This document shows positions 1-5,727 of a stretch of DNA of 5,727 nt, in pieces. Under the pieces are notes generated by a model. That model was not told the origin of the DNA. It did no database searches and saw nothing but the letters and a program-made list of their open reading frames with translations. Position 1 is the first letter of the stretch, and each line of letters opens with the position of its first letter. Source of the DNA: Aquificota bacterium. GTDB lineage: Bacteria > Thermosulfidibacterota > Thermosulfidibacteria > Thermosulfidibacterales > B14-G1. A program made the translations under genes and the position numbers. Where the stretch lies: positions 1 to 5,727 of the forward strand of contig QMPS01000062.1 in assembly GCA_003648675.1 (NCBI GenBank), written 5' to 3'.

Positions 1-324
1 CTCCAGGACCCTTCCCATCTGGGTAAAAAGGGGCACTAAGGGGTGGCTTTCGTCCTGGTACTTCCAGGCCTCGAAAAAGACCACTGGATATCCCCTGTAT
101 CCTCGGAAATAGTCTTTGATAGCGTGAAGATAGGAGGTCTTCCCCGTGCCCCAGTCTCCCTTTATGGCCACCAGGGCCTCTCCTCCAGTCTCTATGAATC
201 CCTCCAGTTCCACCAAAACCATGGCCAGATCCCTAAGCACGGGACCGCCCATAGAGATCAAAGAACCGTCCTTCTCAATCCTTTTCGCCAAATCAATAAA
301 CGAGAAGGGCCTTTCAGCCTCCAA
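1..324 (-). CDS. KAP-family P-loop NTPase, N-terminal fragment (runs off left edge)
   Basis: The visible 108 codons hold a Walker A motif, GDWGTGKTS, at about residues 56-64, followed by VVFFEAWKY at about 81-89. A Gly-x-Trp-Gly-x-Gly-Lys-Thr-Ser loop followed about 20 residues later by a hydrophobic strand ending in an 'aromatic-x-A-W' motif is the signature of KAP NTPases. Many family members are membrane-associated, and some, such as PifA of the F plasmid, act in phage exclusion. The Walker B motif and any transmembrane insert lie beyond the window, so no specific role can be assigned. I chose TTG at 324-322 as the start: GAGGGG at 336-331 sits six bases upstream, and a promoter-like pair lies just beyond that. 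The first in-frame ATG (252-250) lacks a well-placed ribosome binding site and would remove 24 residues before the P-loop. The open frame continues upstream to a stop near 415, so other TTG starts are possible. The gene is divergent from the transglutaminase-like gene. Confidence 0.82.
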   Translation of the reverse strand, partial: MEAERPFSFIDLAKRIEKDGSLISMGGPVLRDLAMVLVELEGFIETGGEALVAIKGDWGTGKTSYLHAIKDYFRGYRGYPVVFFEAWKYQDESHPLVPLFTQMGRVLE

Positions 325-330
325 TATCCA

Positions 331-336
331 CCCCTC
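331..336 (-). promoter_or_regulatory. Ribosome binding site deciding a TTG start for the KAP gene
   Basis: GAGGGG on the minus strand lies six bases upstream of TTG 324-322, which is good Shine-Dalgarno spacing. No in-frame ATG or GTG near this position has a comparable site, so this motif is the main reason for calling a TTG start. Confidence 0.5.
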
Positions 337-359
337 GCACTTCCTCAAAACTTGTTTTG

Positions 360-389
360 AATATAAACCCAGCAAAAGGGGCAAATCAA
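360..389 (-). promoter_or_regulatory. Candidate sigma-70-type promoter of the KAP gene
   Basis: On the minus strand, TTGATT (389-384) is followed after 18 bases by TATATT (365-360), which matches five of six bases of the -10 consensus. Transcription would begin near 353, giving a leader of about 28 bases before the proposed TTG start at 324. That geometry also argues against the alternative upstream TTG at 348-346, which would be almost leaderless. This is a motif match by eye only. Confidence 0.42.
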
Positions 390-450
390 GAAAGATAAAA
401 GGAATAAGCTAAGTCTAAAACTCCTCCTCCCTTTTTCCCAGTTCCATGGT

Positions 451-470
451 CAGGAAAAAGATTTTTCCTG
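451..470. repeat. Perfect 9-bp inverted repeat between divergent promoters (possible operator)
   Basis: CAGGAAAAA at 451-459 and TTTTTCCTG at 462-470 are exact reverse complements separated by two bases (GA). The symmetric 20-bp element lies in the only intergenic gap of the window, between two divergent promoter candidates. Its centre is about 30-40 bases upstream of the plus-strand -35 box and about 70 bases upstream of the minus-strand -35 box. The two-base centre makes it a poor RNA hairpin loop but a good binding site for a dimeric DNA-binding protein. No regulator gene is present in the window to pair with it. Confidence 0.5.
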
Positions 471-498
471 CAAGCTTCAGATGGACCCCCAATCGGGT

Positions 499-527
499 TT
501 GACTCGCAACCCCAAGGAGGCCATAGT
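499..527 (+). promoter_or_regulatory. Candidate sigma-70-type promoter of the transglutaminase-like gene
   Basis: TTGACT (499-504) matches five of six bases of the -35 consensus. After a 17-base spacer, CATAGT (522-527) matches four of six bases of the -10 consensus. The predicted transcription start near 534 leaves a short leader of roughly 24 bases that contains the AGGAG ribosome binding site. Spacing and position are good, but the -10 box is weak and there is no experimental support. Confidence 0.45.
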
Positions 528-543
528 GCAGAAAAAATTTATT

Positions 544-548
544 AGGAG
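544..548 (+). promoter_or_regulatory. Ribosome binding site of the transglutaminase-like gene
   Basis: AGGAG lies nine bases before the ATG at 558, which opens the signal peptide. This supports 558 as the true start. Confidence 0.65.
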
Positions 549-557
549 CGGGGATAG

Positions 558-2456
558 ATGAGAAACCTTGTGATCATTACACTAATCGTCCTGGCATTGT
601 CCCCCTTGTCATGGGCCAGCCGAGAGGGAGGAGTGGTCCTTTACGACAGGGTGGAGGTCACCTTCTTCAACGACGGACGTCAGATTTGGAAAGAGGAGCG
701 GGCCGTCAAGATCCTCAACCAGAAGGGGATAAAAGAGCAGGGCGAGGTGGTGTTGCCTTTCTCCACCAAGCACCAAAAGCTTAAGGTCCTCTACGCCTAC
801 ACCAAGCTGCCCAACGGCCAAAAGTTAAAACCCTCCAAAAAAGCCTACAACATCGTCTCTCCATCCTTCGAGGCCCAGGCCCCCATCTACTCGGACCTCA
901 AGTACCAGACCATCTCCATGCCCGGGGTCACGCCCGGGGCCGTCATCTATTACGGTTTCGTCCTCAAAACGGTGAAGCCCTATATGAAGGGCCAGTTCTG
1001 GGCCGCCAACTACTTCCAGGAGAACTACCCCGTGGAGGAGTCCTCCATGGTGGCCCGCATCCCTGCAAACCGCAAGGTCAAAATCAAGGCCTACCACATG
1101 GACATAAAGCCCCAAATTACCCGGAAGAAGGGCTACGTGATCTACAGGTGGAAGGTGGCCCATGTGCCCCCCCTGGAGAAAGAACCATCCATGCCTCCCC
1201 AGGACCAGTTAGCCAAGAAGGTGGTCATTACCTCCCTCTCCTCATGGAAGCAGGTGGCTCAGTGGTACCAGTCCTTAGCTGAGAAGACTCTAGTGCCCGA
1301 TGACCGGGTGAAGAGGGCTGTCCACACCATTATCGAAGGCGCAAAAAACAAAAGGGAAGCCATCCGCCGCATCTACAACTTCGTGGCCCAAAATATCCGT
1401 TACGTAGGTATGGAGTTCGGCATCAATGGGTATAAACCCCATAAGGCGGGAGACGTCCTGGAAAACCGGTACGGCGACTGCAAAGACCACGCCACCCTCC
1501 TCGTAGCCATGCTCCGGGTGATAGGGGTGAAGGCCTACCCCGTCCTCATCCCCACCCAGGACGTGGCCAACCTGGACCCCGAGATGCCCAGACCCACAGC
1601 CTTCAACCACGAAATCGCTGCCATGAATCTTAACGGACGCCTCCTCTTCATGGACTCCACAGCTGAAGTGACTTCCCTGGGTGATTTGCCCGCAGGAGAC
1701 CAGGACAGGAAGGTGCTGGTGGTGAAAGGGGGCAAGGCCCTCCTGGCCAAGACTCCCCTCTTCCCGCCCCAGAGGAACGTGGAGGGCTACCGGGGACGTT
1801 TCACTGTATCGCCCAAGGGCGATCTCCAGGGTTCCATGGAGTTCTACTACCAGGGTATCTACGCCAGTATGGAGCGCTATCTCTTCACCAACTCCACTCC
1901 CCAGGCCATCCAGCGCCACGTGGAACGACTGGCCACATCCATCTCTCCAGGATTCGATGTGGAGGGCTCTCGCCTCTCTCCCTATCGGGATCTCAATCAA
2001 GAGGAAGTGTGGGTTGCACTCACCGGCAGAGACCAGTTATACGCCACCTCTACGGCCCACCTCCTCATCCTCCATCCCCCCACACCCAGCTACCAGCGTC
2101 TGGCCACCCTGGTGGCCCCCAAAAAGCGGCGTTACTCCTACGTGGTGGGTTACAAGATGTCCAAAGAGTCCCGGGTAGTGCTGGAGATCCCCCCAGGCTA
2201 CCGCATCTACCTGTTGCCCGAGGACTATAGCTACAAAAACGACGTGGGTTCCCTGAGGATCTCCTGGAAAAGGAAGGGAAGAGAAATAGAGTTTCACAGC
2301 CTCTTGATATTGGACAGGGCCTTCATACCCGTCAGGCTTTATGACCAGCTCAGAGACCTGTTCAACCTAACAGTGAAGGCCCTAAAAAATCAGGTCCTTA
2401 TACTAAAAAAGGCTCCTCACTTAACGGCCGAGGCCATGCCCACGACGTCAAAGTGA
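558..2456 (+). CDS. Exported DUF3857 / transglutaminase-like domain protein
   Basis: This complete 632-residue protein begins with a signal peptide: MRN, a hydrophobic stretch to about residue 18, and a likely cleavage after SWA (residue 20). The mature protein is therefore predicted to lie in the periplasm or be surface-exposed. Residues of about 25-215 look like the beta-rich DUF3857 domain. Residues of about 255-370 form a transglutaminase-like (papain-fold) core with all three catalytic positions visible: Cys308 in YGDCKDHATLL, His351 in AFNHEIA and Asp366 in LFMDSTAE. Cys308 is the only cysteine in the protein. The C-terminal 250 residues are beta-rich, with FTVSPKGDLQGSMEFYYQG at about 415-433, and fit the segment that follows the core in this family. 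The family's substrates are mostly unknown; such proteins may act as proteases or peptide cross-linkers in the envelope. The gene has its own promoter and ribosome binding site. Its last 40 bases overlap the opposing gene, so the final dozen residues are constrained on both strands. Confidence 0.9.
   Translation: MRNLVIITLIVLALSPLSWASREGGVVLYDRVEVTFFNDGRQIWKEERAVKILNQKGIKEQGEVVLPFSTKHQKLKVLYAYTKLPNGQKLKPSKKAYNIVSPSFEAQAPIYSDLKYQTISMPGVTPGAVIYYGFVLKTVKPYMKGQFWAANYFQENYPVEESSMVARIPANRKVKIKAYHMDIKPQITRKKGYVIYRWKVAHVPPLEKEPSMPPQDQLAKKVVITSLSSWKQVAQWYQSLAEKTLVPDDRVKRAVHTIIEGAKNKREAIRRIYNFVAQNIRYVGMEFGINGYKPHKAGDVLENRYGDCKDHATLLVAMLRVIGVKAYPVLIPTQDVANLDPEMPRPTAFNHEIAAMNLNGRLLFMDSTAEVTSLGDLPAGDQDRKVLVVKGGKALLAKTPLFPPQRNVEGYRGRFTVSPKGDLQGSMEFYYQGIYASMERYLFTNSTPQAIQRHVERLATSISPGFDVEGSRLSPYRDLNQEEVWVALTGRDQLYATSTAHLLILHPPTPSYQRLATLVAPKKRRYSYVVGYKMSKESRVVLEIPPGYRIYLLPEDYSYKNDVGSLRISWKRKGREIEFHSLLILDRAFIPVRLYDQLRDLFNLTVKALKNQVLILKKAPHLTAEAMPTTSK
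2405..2435 (-). terminator. Weak intrinsic terminator candidate for the minus-strand operon
   Basis: On the minus strand, GGCCTC (2435-2430) can pair with GAGGAGCC (2418-2411) through a bulge, and a run of six T residues follows directly (2410-2405). The position, spanning the stop of the small secreted-protein gene, is right for the operon end. The stem is imperfect and its loop is about 11 bases, so it may be inefficient. It lies wholly inside the 3' coding end of the opposing transglutaminase-like gene. Confidence 0.33.
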
Positions 2457-2914
2457 TCCAAGAGCTTGAGGGCTTCGTTGTAGTCCATGGCCTCAAAATT
2501 GATGACAAAGGCCGCGGTTGGATTCTGGGTGGAGAGCTGAACCACGATGCCTCCGCCCTTCTCCTTCTTGTCGTAGTTAATACCCGCCTTGAGGCCCTTG
2601 TAAGAAATGGTCTTAATAAGGACCTCAGGAGTCTCCACGGTCATACCCATCTGGAAGGGGGCCCAGGCCATCATGGCCGAGTTTCCCACCATGATAGTGG
2701 CTGTGAGGCTCTGATTCCCCCTTTTATAGCTCCTAGTGGCCGTGACGACCTTGCCCTGGGGACCTTCCATATTCACTCCCTCCGGCCCTCCAGCCGTCCA
2801 ACCAGGCAGATTAACCAGGAACCTGGTGAGATCCTGATAGCCAGACACCCCTCCATAGGCCACACCTACGGCAAAACAGATAGCCAAGACCACTCCAGCA
2901 AGACGCTTCACCAT
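2417..2914 (-). CDS. Small secreted protein of unknown function
   Basis: I do not recognise the family of this 165-residue protein. MVKR followed by a hydrophobic stretch to about residue 19, and AYG before residue 22, indicate a signal peptide cut by signal peptidase I. The only cysteine (residue 13) is in LAIC, which is not a good lipobox, so a lipoprotein is unlikely. The mature part of about 144 residues has no transmembrane segment. It reads as alternating beta strands (for example KVVTATRSYKRG, SLTATIMVG and GGIVVQLST) and ends in a short helix near EALKLLDHFD, which suggests a compact alpha/beta periplasmic domain. LPGWTAGGPEG at about 36-46 may be a family motif. The start is firm: a strong AAGGAGGGG site lies just upstream, formed by the last codons of cmk. 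It is the last gene of the lon-like/cmk run, one base after the cmk stop. Its 3' end overlaps the convergent transglutaminase-like gene by 40 bp. Confidence 0.82.
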   Translation of the reverse strand: MVKRLAGVVLAICFAVGVAYGGVSGYQDLTRFLVNLPGWTAGGPEGVNMEGPQGKVVTATRSYKRGNQSLTATIMVGNSAMMAWAPFQMGMTVETPEVLIKTISYKGLKAGINYDKKEKGGGIVVQLSTQNPTAAFVINFEAMDYNEALKLLDHFDVVGMASAVK

Positions 2915-2915
2915 A

Positions 2916-3599
2916 TCACCCCTCCTTCACAAGTCGTTTTATAAGGTTTACCACTTCCTCTGGTAAAAGATCCGTGGTGTCCACCTCCACAGCATCTTCG
3001 GCTCTCATTAAGGGTGCCACAGGCCGGGTGGCGTCTTGGAGATCCCTCTCCCTAATAGCCTCTTTCACACCCTCCAAGTTCTCAGGAGTCTCCTCCAACC
3101 CCATCTCCCTGAGTCTCCTCCTAGCCCGCTCCTCCAGAGAGGCCGTGAGATAAAACTTCCACCGGGCCTTGGGAAAGACCACCGTGCCCGTGTCCCGTCC
3201 CTCGATGACCAGAGGCCCCCGCTTGGCAAAGGAACGTTGAAGATCCAACAAGGCCTCCCTCACCCTGGGATGGCGAGAGACATCCGAGGCCCAGCGCCCT
3301 GCCTCCTCCCCCCGAATGGCCTGGGTCACATCCACATCCCCCAAAAAGACCAAAAGCAAACCATCCTCTCCCCAGCGGAAGGAGAGGGCATCCAGGCGAG
3401 GACACAGGGCCACTAAAACATCCTCATCGTCCAAGGAGACCCCTTCTTGAACCGCCAGCCACCCCAGGGTCCTGTAGATAGCCCCCGTATCTAGATAGGT
3501 CCAACCCAAGCACCGAGCCAGGGCCCGGGCCGTAGTGCTTTTGCCCGAACCCGCCGGCCCATCTATAGCCACTACGGGGTCACTTTCCTCCCTCTTCAT
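2916..3599 (-). CDS. cmk: Cytidylate kinase
   Basis: The enzyme transfers phosphate from ATP to CMP or dCMP to give the diphosphate, a cytoplasmic step in pyrimidine nucleotide recycling. The product is 227 residues from the ATG at 3599-3597, close to the usual bacterial length. Visible family motifs are, in order: P-loop GPAGSGKST (14-22), LDTGAIYR (36-43), SRHPRVREALLDLQR (108-122), VIEGRDTGTVVFPKA (131-145), RERDLQDATRPVAPL (183-197), and EDAVEVDTTDL near 201-211. A GTG directly before the ATG is in frame (3602-3600). I prefer the ATG because a GAGG at 3609-3606 then has a six-base spacer. The residue after GRD is Thr, whereas Ile or Met is usual in this motif; the rest is conventional. 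The start overlaps the end of the lon-like gene by 20 bp, and the stop is one base from the next start. Coupled translation within one operon is therefore likely. Confidence 0.95.
   Translation of the reverse strand: MKREESDPVVAIDGPAGSGKSTTARALARCLGWTYLDTGAIYRTLGWLAVQEGVSLDDEDVLVALCPRLDALSFRWGEDGLLLVFLGDVDVTQAIRGEEAGRWASDVSRHPRVREALLDLQRSFAKRGPLVIEGRDTGTVVFPKARWKFYLTASLEERARRRLREMGLEETPENLEGVKEAIRERDLQDATRPVAPLMRAEDAVEVDTTDLLPEEVVNLIKRLVKEG
2919..2927 (-). promoter_or_regulatory. Strong ribosome binding site embedded in the cmk stop region
   Basis: AAGGAGGGG on the minus strand is the last three sense codons of cmk (Lys-Glu-Gly) and also a near-perfect Shine-Dalgarno site for the next gene. 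With core GGAGG it is six bases from the ATG at 2914-2912. Stop and start are separated by one base, so the two genes are probably translationally coupled. Confidence 0.7.
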
Positions 3600-5727
3600 C
3601 ACCCTCCTCTTTCTTCTTCAGAGCAGCTTTACGAAACTCCTCCAGCTTGGCCCCCACCAGGGCATGGAAGGTGTTTGGAGGGAACCTTCCCTCCTCATCC
3701 CTCTCCCCAGGCTCCATACCCGTGAGGAGGGCTATAGCCTCATCCACCTGGGAGACAGGGTAGAGATGAAACCTACCCTCCTCCACCGCCTTGACCACGT
3801 GATGGGAGAGCTGGAGATGTTCCAGGTTGGCGGCGGGAAAGATGACTCCCTGATCTCCCGTGAGACCCTTCACCTTGCAACAATGGAGGAAACCCTCAAT
3901 CTTCTCGTTTATCCCCCCCACAGATTGAATCCTTCCCCTCTGGTCCACAGATCCTGTGACGGCAAGATTCTGAGCCAAAGGCACCTGGGCAATGGCCGAA
4001 AGGAGGGCCATGAGCTCAGCCGCCGAGGCGCTGTCCCCTTCGACCACAGAGTAAGACTGCTCAAAGGCCAAGGTAGCCGACAGGGAAAGGGGGCGGCCCC
4101 TGCCGTATTGGTGGCCCAGGTAACCCGAGAGAATGAGAACAGCCTTGTTAAAGATCTTACCCGATAGATCCGCCTCCCTCTCGATGTTCACTATGCCCTT
4201 TTCACCGGCAAAGGCCCGTGCAGTGATTCGGTGGGGCCGGCCGAAGGAATAGTCCACCAGATCTACAACGCTGAGACCGTTGCACTGCCCCACCTCTTTC
4301 CCCCGGGTTTCCACCACAATGACGTCCCGCTGGATGAGTTCCTGAAGGCGCTCCTCTAAGAGATTGGCCCTATAAACCTTTTCCTCCAAGGCTTTCTCCA
4401 CGTCCTCAGCCTCTATCCGATCCTTCCCACGACCTCTGGCCCAGTGGTTAGCCTCTCTCAATATACCCACAACCTTGGACATCTGGAGGGATAGCTTCCT
4501 CCGATCCTGGGCCAAACGACAGGTATACTCCAAGAGATAAGCTGCCCCGGAAGGGGCCAGGGGTAAAAGACCGTCCCGCTCCACCAGCCTGTCCAAAAGA
4601 CGCCGATAATCCCTCCTCACCTGGGAGGTGTTGTCCACCTGGGTGTCGAAGTCAGCCTTCACTTTGAAAAGCTCCTCAAACTCAGGGTCTAGGGCCATGA
4701 GCAGGTGGTAATGGAGGCGCTCACCGATAAGAAGGACCTTCACGTCCAGGGGGATGGATTCTGGCCTCAGAGTGGTGACGGGATGGGGCAATCCCAACTC
4801 GTCCATTAGGGGCTGGATGGAAATCTCCCGGTGAACCAGCGCCCTCTTCAAAGCCCTCCACACCCCGAGATTGGCAAAGAGCTCGGGCACCTTGAGGACC
4901 AGGTAGCCTCCGTTGGCCCTATGGATGGAGCCGGGAACGATCTGCTGGAAGTCGGCCACATAGACCCCCAGTTCGGCCCGCACCCCTATTCTTCCAAAGA
5001 GATTGGCGTAGGTGGGGTGAGTCTCATAGACCACCGGTGCACAGGTGAGCCCTCCGTTATCCACCACTACGTTCACCTTATATTTGGCCAAGCTCCTTTC
5101 CAGCTGAAGAAGGAGGAGGGGGTTATCCTGGGCAGCGGGAAACTGGAGAAAAAGCTCCGCCCCTTTCACCAGATCTCCCTTAACATTCTCAAGGTACTCT
5201 TTCACCCGGTCCAAGTCCTGGTATTTCTCCAGCATGTCGTCCATGTAATGATCCACCACGAAACGGGCCACCTCCTCCCGGAGCTGAGCCACCTTAGCCT
5301 GGATCTCCTTGTCCACTTGACGAAGCTTGCGTAGGTACTCTTTCAATAGGGGCTCAAACTCCTTACGCCTGCTCTCTACCAGGTCTCGAAGATAGCTGTT
5401 TTTGAGGATCTCTTCTTCAGCTACCACCTTCCCCCCTATAAGGGGAACCACCACCACGCCAGCAGGGGAAAACTTGACGGAAAAGCCCTTCTCCTCCGCC
5501 AGGGAAGCGAGCCGAGCCATGATCTCTTCCTTCTCTTTCCTCCCCCTTTCCGTCACCTCATGGAGCTTCTCTTCGAAGTCCTTACTCTCAAAGGCCTTGG
5601 GAAGCTCCCTTTTGAGGGTCTCAATGAGGCTATCCATCTCCTGTTGGAGTTCCTTGCCTTTGCCAGGAGGCAGACTAAGGGCAATGGGATTCTGGGGATT
5701 GGCGAAGTTGTAGACATAACACCAGTC
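3580..5727 (-). CDS. LonB-like ATP-dependent protease (AAA_32 / Lon C-terminal domain), 5' end beyond window
   Basis: The visible part has 715 codons. ATG 5637-5635 is internal: the frame stays open to the window end and begins DWCYVYNFANPQNPIALSLP, which matches the conserved stretch that follows the P-loop in this family. About 90-100 N-terminal residues, including the Walker A region, are probably missing. In visible numbering, a charged, coiled-coil-like segment spans about 110-185. The ATPase-like segment HRANGGYLVL is at about 269-278, and a helical lid follows at about 360-450. The Lon protease domain lies at about 460-670, with catalytic Ser566 (in EGDSASAAE, codon 4032-4030) and Lys609 (in GGINEKIEGF, codon 3903-3901). 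Their 43-residue spacing equals that of Ser679 and Lys722 in E. coli Lon. The family degrades proteins in the cytoplasm as an oligomeric ring; substrates here are unknown. The ATPase may be degenerate: the segment after HRANGGYLVL reads KVPEL and shows no obvious DE pair. The acidic C-terminal tail overlaps cmk by 20 bp. Confidence 0.92.
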   Translation of the reverse strand, partial: DWCYVYNFANPQNPIALSLPPGKGKELQQEMDSLIETLKRELPKAFESKDFEEKLHEVTERGRKEKEEIMARLASLAEEKGFSVKFSPAGVVVVPLIGGKVVAEEEILKNSYLRDLVESRRKEFEPLLKEYLRKLRQVDKEIQAKVAQLREEVARFVVDHYMDDMLEKYQDLDRVKEYLENVKGDLVKGAELFLQFPAAQDNPLLLLQLERSLAKYKVNVVVDNGGLTCAPVVYETHPTYANLFGRIGVRAELGVYVADFQQIVPGSIHRANGGYLVLKVPELFANLGVWRALKRALVHREISIQPLMDELGLPHPVTTLRPESIPLDVKVLLIGERLHYHLLMALDPEFEELFKVKADFDTQVDNTSQVRRDYRRLLDRLVERDGLLPLAPSGAAYLLEYTCRLAQDRRKLSLQMSKVVGILREANHWARGRGKDRIEAEDVEKALEEKVYRANLLEERLQELIQRDVIVVETRGKEVGQCNGLSVVDLVDYSFGRPHRITARAFAGEKGIVNIEREADLSGKIFNKAVLILSGYLGHQYGRGRPLSLSATLAFEQSYSVVEGDSASAAELMALLSAIAQVPLAQNLAVTGSVDQRGRIQSVGGINEKIEGFLHCCKVKGLTGDQGVIFPAANLEHLQLSHHVVKAVEEGRFHLYPVSQVDEAIALLTGMEPGERDEEGRFPPNTFHALVGAKLEEFRKAALKKKEEGDEEGGK
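3602..3609 (-). promoter_or_regulatory. Ribosome binding site of cmk inside the lon-like gene
   Basis: GAGGAGGG on the minus strand (3609-3602) encodes part of the acidic Glu/Gly tail of the protease and also precedes the cmk ATG at 3599. With GAGG as the core the spacer is six bases. With GGAGG it is only three, so which bases pair with 16S rRNA is ambiguous. Confidence 0.5.

Noticed and set aside
146..412. Plus-strand open frames opposite the KAP fragment
   Set aside because: Both plus-strand frames here lie opposite the conserved P-loop region and lack motifs. Their predicted products have low-complexity, shadow-like composition.
421..436. Purine-rich AGGAGG-containing stretch on the minus strand, considered as a ribosome binding site for a small leader ORF
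   Set aside because: The frame just downstream meets a stop codon (TTTTAG) with no ATG, GTG or TTG at suitable spacing, so no leader peptide can be supported.
1290..2000. Open frame of 236 codons on the minus strand opposite the transglutaminase-like gene
   Set aside because: It is rich in His, Gly and Val without any recognisable motif and lies wholly opposite a clearly real catalytic domain. It looks like a shadow of GC-biased codon positions.
2464..2510. Inverted repeat TTGAGG / CCTCAA after the stop of the transglutaminase-like gene, considered as its terminator
   Set aside because: The stem is only six pairs with a loop of about 19 bases and no T-run follows. It also lies in conserved-looking coding sequence of the opposing gene.
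2453..2944. Plus-strand open frame of 163 codons opposite the small secreted protein
   Set aside because: The minus-strand frame has a signal peptide and a strong ribosome binding site. The plus-strand frame has neither and begins right at the stop of the preceding gene.
3535..4167. Open frame of 210 codons on the plus strand opposite the lon-like protease domain and the cmk start
   Set aside because: It shows no motif or plausible domain, and it is fully antisense to the conserved Ser-Lys protease domain.

Overview
The window comes from a bacterial chromosome. It holds five protein-coding genes, packed with almost no spare DNA except one intergenic stretch at 325-557. No RNA gene, mobile element, CRISPR array or long repeat is visible. 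The gene set is a LonB-like protease of the AAA_32 type next to cytidylate kinase, plus a DUF3857/transglutaminase protein and a KAP NTPase. Together with GC-leaning sequence, frequent AGG/AGA arginine codons and Lys/Glu-rich proteins, this fits a Desulfobacterota (deltaproteobacterial) lineage, perhaps thermophilic. That placement is an inference from gene style and was not tested by any search.

Layout from left to right. (1) 1-324, minus: the N-terminal 108 codons of a KAP-family P-loop NTPase that runs off the left edge. It probably starts at a TTG codon. (2) 325-557: a divergent intergenic region with a candidate promoter on each strand and a perfect 9-bp inverted repeat between them. (3) 558-2456, plus: a complete exported protein of 632 aa with an N-terminal DUF3857 region, a transglutaminase-like Cys-His-Asp core and a C-terminal beta-rich part. 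(4) 2417-2914, minus: a small secreted protein of unknown function, whose 3' end overlaps gene 3 tail to tail by 40 bp. (5) 2916-3602, minus: cytidylate kinase (cmk). (6) 3580-5727, minus: a LonB-like ATP-dependent protease that runs off the right edge. The ATG at 5637 is internal, because the reading frame and family-typical sequence continue to the window end.

The minus-strand genes lon-like, cmk and the small secreted protein form one tightly coupled run, transcribed right to left. cmk starts inside the last codons of the protease gene, and the secreted-protein gene starts one base after the cmk stop. In both junctions the purine-rich end of the upstream gene doubles as the ribosome binding site of the next. 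Their promoter lies beyond the right edge. The transglutaminase-like gene has its own promoter and meets this operon head-on in the overlap at 2417-2456.

I do not see convincing evidence of a new multi-gene system. The points most worth following up are the palindrome between the divergent promoters, the antisense 3' overlap, and the unassigned secreted protein coupled to cmk.
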